From Atrichornis clamosus (taxonomy: Eukaryota > Chordata > Aves > Passeriformes > Menuridae), in assembly GCA_013400975.1 (NCBI GenBank), contig WBMZ01011891.1:34746-98745 (forward strand): a stretch of DNA of 64,000 bases. The letters run 5' to 3'. Each line of letters opens with the position of its first letter. Position 1 is the stretch's first letter. Below the pieces are notes generated by a model. That model had not been told where the DNA came from and did not search any database. It saw only the letters and a program-made list of their open reading frames with translations. Position numbers and translations under genes: made by a program. Shown in pieces: positions 1-12,659 of the stretch.

Positions 1-373
1 GCGTCTGCTGCACCTCCCACCCAGCCTCTCCCCTCACCGCTTGCCTGGGGCTCTGGGGCTGGAAAGGATGATTAGCAAAGGTGTTAGAGGAGAATTAAAC
101 GGAGTATTCTGTGGTGCCTCTCTAAGCTGCTGAAGAGCGGATTAGCAGGAGGCATTGATCTCCTGGTTCAGAGACCTTCTAAAGAGCGAGGCAGAAAAAT
201 AATGGGAGGGAGGAGAGGGAAGCTAATTAACACTTCCAGGGTAGCAAGCCCTCCATGAGGAGCTGATATTAATAGACTGGATAGAAGATGCCCTGGTCAG
301 AGCAAGCAGTGTTTGTTCACCTTGTGTGGTGAGTGGGAAGGAGCTGGGAGACAGGGAGATGGAGAGAGGGGAG
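1..373. other. Unique intronic sequence
   Basis: No gene or repeat is seen. The stretch around 210-240 contains AGCTAATTAACA, a homeodomain-type core. Confidence 0.5.
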
Positions 374-582
374 ATCATAGAATCATAGAAAACACAGAAA
401 CATAGACATCACAGAATCCTGGAATGGTTTGGGTTGGAAGGGACCTTAAAGGTCATCTCATTCCAACCCCCCTGCTGTGGGCAGGAACATCTTTAACTAG
501 ACCAGGTTGCTCAGAGCTCAACCCAACCCAGCCTTGAACAGTTCCAGGGATGGGGCATCCACAACTTCTCTGGGCATCCTGA
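374..582 (-). mobile_element. CR1 LINE 3' tail, minus orientation
   Basis: The segment begins with the reversed CR1 terminal repeat (ATCATAGAATCATAG). It continues with the standard tail containing TGGTTTGGGTTGGAAGGGAC and a GGCATCCACAACTTCTCTGGG block, and then stops abruptly. CR1 copies are normally 5'-truncated like this. There is an extra insertion of about 30 bases near 390-415. Confidence 0.9.
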
Positions 583-3500
583 TGGCACAGAGCAGCAGAG
601 CACCCTGTCCCAGGTCACTGCTGCCCCAGAGGGTAGAGACAGGACCAAAGGCTGCTCTCACACAGGTACCTCTTGCCTCAGCTGCTGCCTTTGGTCCAGC
701 ATTGTACAGGAAGCAGGAAGCTGAGGATGCACTCCTGCATCCTGGGTAGTTATCCTGCCCCCCAGATAGCAGAGATTTTGGGATGACATCACATTGCTGC
801 TTCCAAACCCACCATGTCACCAGAGCTTCAGCCCCGTGACAAGCAGGGAAATGATCTGAAAGCCCAGGAAGCCGAGCAGTGCAAATCACAGGAATAAACT
901 TTCAGGGTCCGTCAGGTAGTTTGATCTGTTTGCATTTAATACTCTGTTTCTCCACGTGTGCGCAGTGCAAGTCCCTAATCCCTGCTCAGTAATTACCAAC
1001 ATTAGAGGACCAGAGCTCAGTCCTACCCATCCGTGCTCGCTAATGCCTGCACAAGCACTTCCCTAACCCTCTCTGTGCCATGACATTAAGGACAAGCAGA
1101 TGCCTTCAAGCTCTCCGTTCACAATGACTGCCCTACAAAAACATCAGGGAAGGGAAAGAGGCTGGTTGGGGGCGAAGGGGCATTTTATTTGATAAAATCA
1201 TAAAGAGCAGTGCATCCTGCAGAGGAAGAATCTCCGAGACATAAATGTCAGGTTTATGAACAATTGAGCTGCTCTGTGCTGGCCCGAAATTGCTCTTTAA
1301 GGTCAGTGCTGTAAGTGTTCCCTCGGGGAAATGGACTGCGGGACAGGAGGCGAGCAGGGAACAGCATCACCAGAGTGGGGCAGAGACACGGCACTGGGGC
1401 GAGGAGCCACGGCCCCGAGGAGTGGCTGCCCACGTGATCCCAGACACCCACACACGCTGCCTTTTTGGGAAAAGCCTTGGGAACAGGGGCATCGCTGCCT
1501 GCCAAGCCCTGTGCTGACACTCCAAGAAAGCATCAGCTCCACTCTCAGAAAGGCAGATCTATCTGTGCAGCCACGGCACTGGGATCGGCTCTGCTGAGGT
1601 GCTGCACTTCACTTTGGACTCAAAGGATGCAGACAGACCTCTCTCCCAATGGGGTCCCTCCTGCCCTGAGAGTGCACTGTCCCTGGAAATGAGCGTGATT
1701 TTTGCAGAAGTTGGTAAAGGAAGGCTGTGAATCCACAGGGAGAGCCCCAGACTATCTGAGAAGACAACGAGCTGAGCACACCCCAAATGCATCTAAATCT
1801 CAAGGAAAAACCATCCAGGTGTGGCTTTATCCAGCTTAGCAGTTGGGCTGGCTGAGGGCCGAGGGGGCTGGAGGCAATGGAGGGGTGAGCCATCAATTAC
1901 ACCAAGAGGCCACTTCAGACTGATCTGAGGATGAGAAATCCTGGCAGGAGCAGTAAATGCTCCAGCACACCCTTGGGTGCCAAAAGGGCTAACACATGAC
2001 ACCCAATTTCACAGCTGCACAGTCAGGGTCACCCGGATTTCCCTACACCAGGCAGGGTGACAGGAGCACTGAGCCCGTAGCTGCAGATCCCAGGATACCT
2101 CTGCTCCTCCTGTCTGCCCTCCAGGGAGGGCACCCCATGAGGGGACCCACAGGGCTCTGGAGAGCAGCTCAGGGCATAAATCAGAGCAAGGTGGAGCCGG
2201 GGAACTGATCTCACAAAGGTTACAGCAAACAGCCTTGAGAGGAAACAGGAAGGGTGATCCAACACAAGTTGTTTAATATTCCTCCGGGTTGTTACGACGG
2301 GACCTTGATGGGCCATATGGTCTTGTCTTGACCCTTAAATCATCTTATGCCCTTCTAACAGCAGCCATCGCTGTTGCTGGCTTCCATTCCTTGTTATTCT
2401 TGGCACTGGGAGGCCGGGAACGCGAGGCAGCTCAACCCCGTAATGAGATGCATCAGATGGAGACCATCTGGAAGGAGCATCCAACTTTAACCTTGAGGGC
2501 TACTTGGAAAAGGACCTTCAGCCAGCAAAAGTCGCCTTCCCGCCGACAAACAGCCCCCTCTGGAATGCTCCCTGCAACACGCTGGGGTCTTGGGAGGCGT
2601 CAGCCCCCAAAGAGCTCAGCACTGAGCCTCCTGCACACGATGCCTAGAGGATGGGTTGTCCATCTGCTCCCTGCCAAGGCACCGTGTCCTCGCGTGGTGG
2701 GAGAGCGGTCGAGCGGGGCAGGGAAGCGACTGCAGGCACTCAGGGGGAGCGGGACAGGCGACAGCCAGGTGGGGCGCGGCCGGGATGAATCAATTATCCA
2801 ACGTTTATCATCTGGAAAGGCAGGAGGGAACTCGGAGGAAGATCCAGCTCCGATTGGGAAGCTGCAGGGGACAGCTCTGGCCACTGGCATTTTGGACTTT
2901 CCTCGCCATTCCCCTCACCCCTTGCTCCCATTTCCATTCACTAACAGCCAATCCTTTGCATTTCCAGATTCACATCGACTTAAGGGCTCTCCGTGCCACG
3001 GACAGATAATGCTGACAAATCTTGCCCGGCCGTCCGGAAGGAGATCAACTTTGCCATTAGCAGAAAACCAATTTTCTAAACAACTCCAAGGCTTCTGTCT
3101 CTGTTTCCATCCCAAATAGAAAACAAACCCAAAAAAATGTGGAAAAAAACCCCTTCATACTTCAAGTTTCTGATACGAGAACCCACTCTGGGTGGATCAA
3201 AACATTTCCCAGCAATGTGGTCTTGCTTCTGGGGATAAAAAAGCTGGAGGGATTTACACCACTAGCCTTAGGACCCCAATTTCACGGAGCAAAGTCCCAA
3301 AACACCTCTAAGCCTGCACTGAAAGCCAGGAAAATCTGTTACTTCAACCATTTGCTGAAGTGCTTTGCTCAATTGTGCCTTTGTTCCTTCCATTTTTTTA
3401 ATTAAGATTGAAAGGCCGAGGCTGTAAAAAGTGGCATCGGGAAGCTGCACACAAGGGAAGAGGGAAAGTTCATTTGAATGGAAATTGAGAAGCCAAATCC

Positions 3501-3980
3501 TCGGAAAGGCTTTCAAAAGCCACCTTAAACGACTTTCTTTGTTGTCTGGCAGGTTAAACACCCCATTGGAACTGGAATATCTGTCTTGAAATGCCTCTGC
3601 AGATCTCCCCAAAGGCTGTTCTCCATAGCATGGCCACACATGGATGGGGTTTTTTTAGGAAAGAGTTTGTGCTAGGGCCAGGAGGAGAGGAGGAGGGAGA
3701 GATGTATTTTCCTGCCTCTCCAAAATCCAGGGCTTCTCTGACAAAGAACCCTCAAACCAGCCCAAGAACATCCCCCCAGCCTGACCCAGACACTGCTTGA
3801 AATTATTTGAGAAGGATCAGGCAAATCGTTTCATATAAAACATCCCCCTGAGACACGACGAGGAAAAAGATTCATTAATAAAAAAATCACAACGAGCAGC
3901 ACTTAGGCAGAGAGAGGCTGGGATGGAAATAGCAGCCCCAAAGGGCTTCGGGAGGGCGAGCTTCTCCTCACACCGAGGGT
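583..3980. other. Intronic stretch with no recognised element
   Basis: A 276-codon frame on the plus strand (2289-3119) is the longest in the window. It starts at TTG, has no recognisable domain and has mixed composition, so it is not called. The rest looks like single-copy intron. Confidence 0.45.
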
Positions 3981-4017
3981 GACCGGAGGGGACAGCGTGA
4001 CCGGAGGGGACAGTGTG
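3981..4017. repeat. Two tandem copies of an 18-bp unit
   Basis: The unit GTGACCGGAGGGGACAGC is followed directly by a second copy that differs only in its last base (T). It is a small recent duplication with no coding context. Confidence 0.8.
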
Positions 4018-5035
4018 AGCTGCGCCAGCTGCACAGGCAGCTCTGCCGATGGCAAACTATCGGCTCCACGTTGAAGGATTTATTCCCAGCCACAGACTTC
4101 TGCTGTCCCGCCAGGCTGGCTGGCGTGAATCATCCACACACCCGATCTTAATTTAGCATCAGTCCATCCGTCTCACCAAAGTGGATGCCAATGGATAGAG
4201 GCCCTAGGGCAGGACTGGGCTCACCAGAGGCACATCTTTAGGAGAAACCCAGCAGGGAAGATCCTGAGAGGTAACACTCCCTAGATGCTTCTCACAACAC
4301 CTACGAACTGCAATTCCCTGGCCAGGGCTGGACAGCAAACAAGATGAGGGTGCTCTCAGATGGCCTTGCTCCCACCCCTGGGGCTCACACAATTTTCATG
4401 TCCTATTTTTCCCCATATAAATCTCTCAGACGCTGCACCCAAAGACACGAGCTGGCTTCCTGGGGAAGGAAAAGCCTCTCCCTGTACAGCCATCCATCTC
4501 ATTTTTGTCCACTAAAGACGATTTAAACTTTTCTCCAACATGCCTGGTGCCAGTCTGGACCTCAAAAGAGGGACAGCACCAGCCACCACGGACAGGTGAG
4601 GGAGAAGAAATTTCAGCAAGACAGGCTGACAACACTTGTTAAAGAAGGGCAAATTGGTGGGGTGGGGTGAACAAGACCAGGAAAAAAGCCACAACTTCGG
4701 AGGAAAACCCCAACTCCTGATCCAGCGTCACTGCTGTCAAAGCCACCCCTTGGTGTTCTTCAGGCCAAGCACAGTTGTGACGCTGCTCACGCCTGCTCTC
4801 CGGCCCCACCGAGGCTCCTGGAGCAGCACAAAAGAGCCGCGATTCCACAGCCTTTTCCATTTGTCTTTCCCTTCTCGCTGTCAGCATCCTCATCCCTAGC
4901 AGCGGGATGAAGGTGCCTGCGCCGAGGCGGGATGCAGTGCTGATAACAGGGAGCCACACAGGGAGCGTGCGAGCCACCCCGCTGTGTTATTAATACATGA
5001 ACTTTGCCACCGCCCTCCCACGCTGCCTGCTGATT
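4018..5035. other. Intronic stretch with no recognised element
   Basis: No repeat family, tandem array or coding signal is recognised here. Short open frames start at non-ATG codons or have no recognisable domain. Confidence 0.45.
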
Positions 5036-5226
5036 TTTATACCATATTGCATAATTAATCTGTCAACATTCTGTGACGAGGTATAAATATTAATAATACG
5101 ATCACACAGTTGGCTGTTCCTTTTAAAATTCAAACTTGGCGAAGATAAATCGCGCACTTAATCTTAGCAAGCTTTGAAGAGTGTATTAAAAAGGGAGAAA
5201 AAAATAATAAGGGGAAAAAAAAAAAA
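5036..5226. promoter_or_regulatory. AT-rich candidate conserved noncoding element
   Basis: This island contains TAATTA at 5052-5057, several further TAAT cores, and complex non-repetitive AT-rich sequence up to about 5190. A poly-A run follows at 5216-5226. The composition contrasts with the GC-richer flanks and is typical of developmental enhancers. Enhancer status is inference. Confidence 0.3.
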
Positions 5227-6640
5227 GGATACATTTGATTTTGCTACAGGATTGCCTGATTTTACCTGGGTTAATCCTTCCCTTTCTCTCTGCCTCTCCC
5301 CTTCCTGCACATGTGAGGGTGATAGTAGTGTTTTCTCAAATATTTGAGTTCAAGGACCAAAATATGGGGCAGTGGTGGGGGGACACCAGCTGTGCCCACG
5401 GGAGAGGCTTCTTTCCTAGGTTAGGTCTTATCCAACAGCCCTGCACACATTCAGCTGGGGAAAAAAAGCCAGGAATGGCTTTAAAAATCCCATCAAGCAC
5501 TGTTTGAAGGGTAAAGAACATGGGGAAGAGTGCATCCTCACAGAGTTCTGAGCTGCTTTTAGTGCCACCCCAAAGAGCTGGATGTTGAGGCTGTAGTTCC
5601 CAGCTGAGCCAACAGGAATGGGAAGCTTAAAGCACCACCAACTTCACGCACGCCTTTCAAAACACAACCCGAGAGGCCCCAGCACAGCTCAGCACTTCAG
5701 AAAGTGACTGCCTTGCAAACATGACTTGTCCAAGGTAGCAGCACATGGAGTTTCTGAGCGCTCTGCCACCAAACAATCCTCACAGACCCACCCCTAGACA
5801 GAAGGATGCTCAGCCTGAAGAAGGCCTGTGGAACAGTTTGCAACTGAGATCTCTGAGCACCTACCAGCACCTCCATGACCCCCCAGTCCTGTCACTCACC
5901 AATAAACTCCACTAAGCCTTTGCAGGAGCAACTTTCTGTTCTGGGCTCCAAGAACAAAATAATGCTCACTGCCTTCCCTGCTCCAGCCTTGCCATCCCAA
6001 GACTTCAACACCCCATATTTTCCACATATTATTCATCTCCAGTTGAGAGGTTGTCTCTTCCTGTCCTTGTTCTGCCTTCCGAGACAAAGAAACACTCTCT
6101 GCCCATGATGTAACACCTCACGAACCATGAGAATTCCAGCCTTTTCCATGCCATTTTGTCCCGGCTCAGGTGCCCTTTCTAACCCTGTTTTTGTTTCTAA
6201 AAGAGGAAGACAGGGAGGAAAAAAATCATAGCACCACCCACCTCCCTAATACAAATAAAGCACGGGCAAACTCTTCCCTCAATACACCAGTCACTTTGTT
6301 TTACAGAGTACTGAAATGAAAGGGATACTTTAGATTAAAAGATTTGTTTAATGGTCTGATTAATTCATTCCAAACAGACAGAGACTGTTCTGAGGATCTC
6401 TGTTAGCTCTTAACCTTTCCAGCTTGGGGTTTTTTTGTCTATAAGCGAGGATGTGTTTTAATTTAATATTCAGCGCCTGCTGCGCTCTCTCTGGGCTGGA
6501 TCACATGGCTTTTCTTCTGCACATGGAGAAGGGACCAAATGCTTCTTAAAATAAACAGAGAGGAGCTGGTAAACAAGGAGGGCAAAAGCAGGAGGGCTCA
6601 CCTGGCGGCCCACACGCGCCACGGGCAATTACCCCATTCA
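5227..6640. other. Intronic stretch, AT-rich near 6290-6480
   Basis: No gene or repeat family is recognised. Around 6300-6420 the sequence is AT-rich, with a GATTAATTCATT core that could belong to a small regulatory element. Confidence 0.4.
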
Positions 6641-6712
6641 CCCTGGTTCAGTTCACAAAATTAATTAGCACTGAACGCTGCTGGTCCATATTATTTATGA
6701 GCTAATGTGCAG
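6641..6712. promoter_or_regulatory. Short AT-rich homeodomain-motif cluster
   Basis: TAATTA lies at 6662-6667, followed by ATTATTTATGAGCTAATG near 6690-6706. The surrounding DNA is GC-richer. A candidate conserved element, by composition only. Confidence 0.25.
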
Positions 6713-8656
6713 GAGAAGCTGCAAATCCAAAGGCAAGCGCACCAGGTGGCCAGAGGCAAGTTTCCAGCCCTCAGGAAGGGGGAGAATCCCAAGCCTATGA
6801 TCCCAAAAGAAGCCTGGCAAAGCCAGGACTGGAGCCGGGACTTTGAGCATGGAGGTTTCAGGGAGGAGAGCTCGCCTGCAGGATGGCAAGGCATGAGGGG
6901 GAACTGGTACTGTTATTTGGTTTTTGGAGACCTGGATCAAAGAGCAAGGGGGCTGGGCAGTGCCCTGTGCCCTGGAGCAGCTACACCTGCACCCTGCAGG
7001 ACACGTGATCCTCGGGCCACCGCGGTGCCCGTGTGCCCTCAGTGTGCATGGGGCAGCATGGCCATGACCATCCTTCACACAGGCACGTGGGTCCTGTGCC
7101 TGCTAGTGCCCCTGGTGCCTCCTGCTCCTCCAAGGAGACCTGAGGAATGGCCATCATCAGGCATGGGCACACCCCGTGACAGGATGGATTGCTTCCAGGA
7201 TTGGCACCAGGCTAGATGGGACAGAGTTTCAGCTACAGGTTGGCAAAGGCCACCTCTCTAATGGCTGTCACTGTCATGCTGGAATTCAGGAGGCCTATCA
7301 CGTCACCCCTGCTTCCTGCAGGATTTACACTTTTTCCTTTTCCCTCTCTCCTCTCAAGCTACAAAGACATATTCGTCCTCTGATTGAAACACAGGGCCAC
7401 TTCGCCAGGGGCAGAAGGGACAGTGACAAACAGGTGTGGGAAGCGCTCCCACCAGTCCCTGGATCAAACACAACACTTGTCCTCGCTGCCACCACCGCTC
7501 CCGTCCCTGCCTGGGTACACACAGTGTGGCATCAACCCCGAGGAAAGACAAGCTCAGCAAAGCAAGGGGGAGATGATCCCCCAGGCACTGCTCAGGCAGC
7601 AGGCTGGGAGAAGTGGAAGCAGCATTTAATTTCCGCCTGACGTGCTATCGCTTACGCGAGATCACAGCTCCTGCTCTTGCCTTCGCTCGTCCCCCTCCTC
7701 TACAACTGAGGAGAAATAACACCACTCGCTTCAAGTGAGGCAGAAAGTTCAGCCGTGGCATCTGCTAAGAGTACTCCACGTCTAGTGCTCATCTCTCACG
7801 CGAGCCTCCAACCACCGGCTGCTCCCTGCTCTCCCGCTCCTCCCGGAGAGGCGGCTCTGCTCCGGCGGGACCGCAGCGGGGTAGGAGAGGCTCCATTAAC
7901 ACGAGGGGATGATTTGGGGTTGCATGGACAACCTCCAAGCCAGCAGGTCACCAGTGCCACCCCTCCTTCAGCCCCGGCGCAGAGCTCCTGTGAACACGGT
8001 GTTATTTCCATGTCCAGCCTCCTGCACGTGTCACAATTAAATTTCATCTGAGTGATCTCTCCTTGCCTGTTTTACTGACAGTACACATTCAGCCACCATG
8101 TTATCCCACACATACCAATTCCCACATCCACAAGTGAAACAAAACCCAAAAAATCAGCTGCCCAGCCAGAACATCATTTTACTTCATTTGTCTGTTTATT
8201 ATTTTTCACCCCATATGCTCACAATTATTCTTGTTTCTATTTTGCTAGTTAACAAGCAGAGGGGAGGGGGAAATCACATTCTCGAGTTTTTCCCTCTATC
8301 CGCCTTTTCCCCTTTTTTTAGCACAGAACAGATGTTTCCCACGTCAGTGTCTCTCTTGACAAAGGCAGTCTTTTTCTGGTGGGTAAAAGATACTCTAAAG
8401 GAAATTTTTCTCCAAGCTCTACTCCCAAATTTCTTCAGCTTTCCCACAGCTCTTCCCGTGTCTCCAGCTAGAGCAAAAGGCAGAGCACGTCCTCTGGGCT
8501 ATCCCAGCACACTGGTCTGCCTGGAGCAGTCACCCAGCCTTGCTCATGACCCTCAGGGCAATTTATTCAAAAATAGGACAAAAATGGAAATTACCGTTAA
8601 TGGGAATAAATAAATTTCATTAACGTCAACTGTCTCATAAGGAAAAAGAAGTCCAG
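6713..8656. other. Intronic stretch with no recognised element
   Basis: Unique-looking DNA of mixed composition. It is AT-richer from 8130 to 8650, where GGAATAAATAAATTTCATTAAC at 8601-8622 stands out. Overlapping frames near 6700-7640 on both strands show no domain and start at non-ATG codons. Confidence 0.4.
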
Positions 8657-8684
8657 AATTAAAGACATTTAATTAAAGACATTT
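8657..8684. repeat. Perfect tandem duplication of a 14-bp unit
   Basis: AATTAAAGACATTT occurs twice back to back (8657-8670, 8671-8684). It ends just before the truncated 5' end of a CR1 copy. Confidence 0.9.
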
Positions 8685-8691
8685 CAGTTTT

Positions 8692-8936
8692 TCAAACTGA
8701 AAGAGGGGAAATTAAGTTTGATAAATGGAAGAAATTCTTTACAGTGAGGGTGGTGAGGCCCAGCACAGGTTGCCCAGAGAAGCTGTGGCTGCCACATCCC
8801 TAGAAGGGTTCAAGGCCAGGTTGAACAGGGTTTGGGAGAAGCTGGGATAGTGGAAGGTGTCCCTGTCTATGGCAGGGGGTGGAATGAGATGAGCTTTAAG
8901 GTCCCTTCCAACCCAAACCATTCTATGACCCTACAA
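8692..8936 (+). mobile_element. CR1 LINE 3' tail, plus orientation
   Basis: The segment starts with the AAACTGAAAGAGGG block. It passes through the GAAATTCTTTACAGTGAGGG and CCCAGAGAAGCTGTGG blocks and ends with ACCCAAACCATTCTATGACC. The order and spacing match the CR1 3' end, truncated at the 5' side. Confidence 0.92.
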
Positions 8937-9119
8937 TGTGGTGTAAGAACTATGGGAAGATCTAAATCCACTAAAACCCTATGGATAAAACCACATCTAG
9001 ACTACAATGACCTTGTAGCAGCAATGGCCTTGACATGGAACAAGGAGAAAGGAGGTCCCTTCAGATGCCTTCAAAGAGGCATCACAGCCAGAACAGTTCA
9101 ATCCCAGGACTCAGTGCCA

Positions 9120-9440
9120 GGACATCTGGCTATTTTTTGGCTCCTTGTTATCTATCTCCTGTGCTTGTTTTCTCCCTGTGCCTCAGCTGACTCCTATGAA
9201 CAATGGGGCTGACAATAGCCAGCCAACAGTGGCAATCTCTGAAATACTGGCTCTGCTAAAACAGATGAGCTGTCTCTGCTTCCAGAAGAGACCCTGTGAG
9301 CATCACCAGAGATGGAGTTCTCTTTTTCTGCTGTGAACAATAAATCACCTGCTTATCTCCGCTCTGTGGTACTCAGGGAATCGGGGTGGTGGTCGAAAAG
9401 GTGTGCCTTGGAAAATTCCCCCCCAGGCATCAACTACTGA
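9120..9440 (+). mobile_element. Weak candidate for an endogenous retroviral LTR fragment
   Basis: This stretch sits between two CR1 copies. It contains an AATAAA at 9339-9344 followed by CACCTGCTTATCTCCGCTCT, the kind of signal and spacing seen in the R/U5 part of an LTR. No clear TG...CA ends, primer-binding site or internal gene was seen. It may simply be unique intron. Confidence 0.2.
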
Positions 9441-9672
9441 ATATTGCAGCACTGACAGAGGGAGGAGAGGACTGGGGCTCTCTTTGCCTCTTCCATGAGC
9501 TTCCCTACATGATAAGGACCACGTGCTTGAAGAGAAAAGACCAACTTCTTGCTACAGAAAAAGACCAAATAAGCACAGCCCAAGTGTACAAAGGGCCTTC
9601 AAAATTCCACTCTACTCTTCCTTGAGCCACTGGCACAAATTGATTTCACATCTGTGGAAGTATGGCCAGAAT

Positions 9673-10000
9673 GAACAGGAGTCTACAAGAAAGCTGGAGG
9701 GGGACTTTTATAAGAGCTTGGAGCGACGAGACAAGGGGGAATGACTTAATGCTGACAGAGAGTAGGTTTAGATTAGATAGTAGAAAAAAAAATACTTCCC
9801 CATGAGGGTGGCGAGGCACTGGTACAGGTTACCCAGAGAAGCTGTGGATGCCCCATCTCTGGAAGTGTTCTAAGCCAGGCTGGATGGGGCTTGCAGCAAC
9901 CTGGTCCAGTGGAAGGTGTCCCTGTCCACAGCAGGTGTTTGGAACTTGATTTTTAAGATCTCTTCCAATCCAGGCCATTCTATGATTCTGTGACTCTATG
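9673..10000 (+). mobile_element. CR1 LINE 3' part, plus orientation
   Basis: This copy extends further 5' than its neighbour. It begins with the CTACAAGAAAGCTGGAGGGG block, then has GTAGGTTTAGATTAGATAG, and ends with the terminal repeat CATTCTATGATTCTGTGACT. A short poly-A run (9783-9791) interrupts it. It has the same tail type as the copies at 8692 and 20872. Confidence 0.92.
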
Positions 10001-10170
10001 TTTGGCCAAGAGTACCAGACATGAAACCCCAGCAGCATTTACATGCCATGGAGCAAACGCCATGCCCACACTCCCTGGCACATTCCCACTTCATGCCCAA
10101 ATCCCAGTGCTTCAGAACATCTCCTCCACAGCCACTGCAACCACTGCTGGCACCAGCCCCTTCCACAGGA

Positions 10171-10232
10171 CGAGATAATGTGCATTATTTGCTAAAATAA
10201 GTTTGACATTAATTAGCAGGAATCTCGCTGGC
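10171..10232. promoter_or_regulatory. Short AT-rich motif cluster
   Basis: The stretch contains GTGCATTATTTGCTAAAAT and ACATTAATTAGCAGG within 60 bases, mixing POU-like and homeodomain-like cores. Regulatory role is inferred only from motif density. Confidence 0.22.
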
Positions 10233-12659
10233 AAAGGCTCACACTGCGCAGCAGATGTGATGCGGGCTCACAGCTCCTTCCCTCCCTGCCGGGTGGATGG
10301 GAGGAAGAGCTGGAGTCATGGAGCTGGTGCAACGCATCCAAGAAGACTGCGTCAAGAGGGACTGTCACTGCCGCTGCCGAGCCAAGACGTCCTCCCAGCA
10401 GCAGGCTGGATGCCTTTTGAAGAGGCAGGCTGGGAAAGAGACAGATGTCACCCATGACAGACAAGGCAAAGGTGGTGGATGGCTGGCACCGGGGCTCTCT
10501 GCTACCCCCAGGAAATGCCGACATGGGATGCAGTCATTTGACTTCCTCCGGAAAGTGGGCAGTGAGTGATCGAAGCATTTGTCTGAAAGCGCTTGTTTCC
10601 TCCAGAACATCAGCTTCAGATTCAAGCCAGGCAGCTCAATTCCTCATCCTCTGTGCTCAATAAACCCTGGTCCATAAAATTTATTGCCTGCTTCTAGATG
10701 ACAACTGCAGGAAAAAACCCCCGATGCTGGAGTCGTGTCTCGTGTAGACAGCCTTTACAGATGGCATCGCCATGGCTGATTTACATGAGACAAGAGGCAG
10801 GCCAGGCCTGAGCACCAGGAAAAATTCCATACCTGGTCAGCAACAAACCCCTCCTCCATGACCCCATCGTCTCCGAGCAGTGCCCTACTCCACAGCAACC
10901 TGGAAAAAGCCACAGCACATCCAGGGACTTGGGAGAACCGGAGCTTGCCCACAGCCACCTGCACCAGTGTGTGCATCACTGAGGAATCCACGTCCTCCTG
11001 CCCCTACGTGGGAATGGTACAGAACAGGATGACACAAGGCACATGGAGGACAGCCACAGCAGGAAACTGAGCCCAGGAATGCTGCAGTAGGACCTGCTGC
11101 TCCCATTCCTACACTGATCCTGATAATGAGCTCAGTCCTCCTGCTTTACACACTTCCAAAGCCAAAAGAGTGGACGGTCAGCCCCAGGGAAAGTGTGTGC
11201 TCTCTCTACCACTGAGAAAGGGCAGGTCAGAGATGCTGGTGAAGGTATGAGACAGAATAAACCCAAGCATCCACCGACCTTGAGAAAAGGGCAGGGACTT
11301 GAGTTAACCGGGGAATCTGCGGCACAGGACAAGGCACAGACAGGTCTAAAGTGCCCGGAGCAGCAGGGAGCAAAACCATAAGGGTTGGGGAAGGTCAGCA
11401 CTGAAGGATGCAGGACTGAGATGCTGAGAGACACAGTCCCTTCCCTCTCACCTGCACCAAACTCACTGCAGCCATGGAAGCAAGGGTTGTGTGAGCAGAG
11501 CCATGTCTCTGCCGTGCTCTGTCCCCCTGTGAACGCCCAACTAACAACAGGGGAGAAACGCTGCAACAGCAAAGTTCAAAGCAGGTGAGGACCCAAACCA
11601 CACAGCATCCGTAGGTGAACACAAAGCAGTCTCCAGCAGGCTGGGTGGAAGTCAGGCTGGGAGTGACCTCCTGAATCCTCCTCCATAGCACAGGGGCTCA
11701 GGGGCTGGGAGAGTGGGGAAGCAGGGGGAGGAGGGGGGGAAAAAAATGGGAAAAAAATATGCCATGGTGATTGGAGTGGAAAGATTTCTGAAGGAGCCAC
11801 GTTTGTCACATTAAAGTGAGTGAAAGGCAGCGCGGGCACTTCCCTGCCTGTCAAGTGTGTTTGTCTCTAGTCCTGGGAATTTTCATTATTCATTATTTGC
11901 CTGGCATGGACAGCAACAGGAGCATGTGGTTCTGTCTAATCCCTACCTGATAATGTATTTCTGATAAGCATGACGGAGCCGACGCCACTGACCAGATTCA
12001 CATTTCCAGTGGATCAAGTGCCATTTACAGCTGGCAGGCACCGAAAACTCAGACTGGGGAGATAAGGGGAGGTGTGGGCTGACAGGTCCCAAGGGCACAC
12101 GGGATGAGCAGTGATGTGGGCCTGGGGACAGAGGTGACATCCATGCTGCTGCCTTGCCATCTGTGGCAAGGATGAATGCAAGCATTTAATATTTTAGGCA
12201 ACCCAAGTGAGGACAAATCAGCAGAGGAAAAGCTTTGGGTTGATTTGTCTCATTCAACCTCAGTCTTCCCTCTATGATACAGAGTTTGAAAAAGCAGAGG
12301 CCAAAATAAACCCCCTGGAGACACAATTCAGAGCTCCAGAGGTGCATCGTGCTTGGAGAGACAGCTAATTCAGCAGCTGCCTAGGGTCCATGTCCACCAC
12401 CAATTATCGTGCCTCAGATCAACCTCATTGACTCCAATACTACTGCAGTACAAAGCTACAGCAATGGGCCATTAATATTTATCAGGCTTCATACAAGGAA
12501 AAATGGCTTGTATGATATGTTCTGTGTAATTTATGTCATGTATTTTAACAGTGGGTCATGGCAGAAGGCAGATAACAATAACCTTGTCAACGAGCAGGAT
12601 TTATAGCCTGGTTAAAATACATATAAAGGTACCCCTATTATTGCAACCGTAAGTGTTTC
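10233..12659. other. Intronic stretch with no recognised element
   Basis: No gene or repeat family is recognised. A purine-rich patch with G and A runs lies at 11700-11760, and the sequence turns AT-rich from about 12400. Confidence 0.4.

Noticed and set aside
2289..3119. 276-codon plus-strand open frame
   Set aside because: It starts at TTG, shows no domain, signal or splice context, and has the mixed composition of the surrounding intron. A frame of this length is expected by chance in GC-moderate DNA of this size.
4566..4596. Resemblance to an RE1/NRSF silencer site (CAGCCACCACGGACAG)
   Set aside because: The half-sites are separated by one base more than the standard spacing and the left half has mismatches; not strong enough to call.
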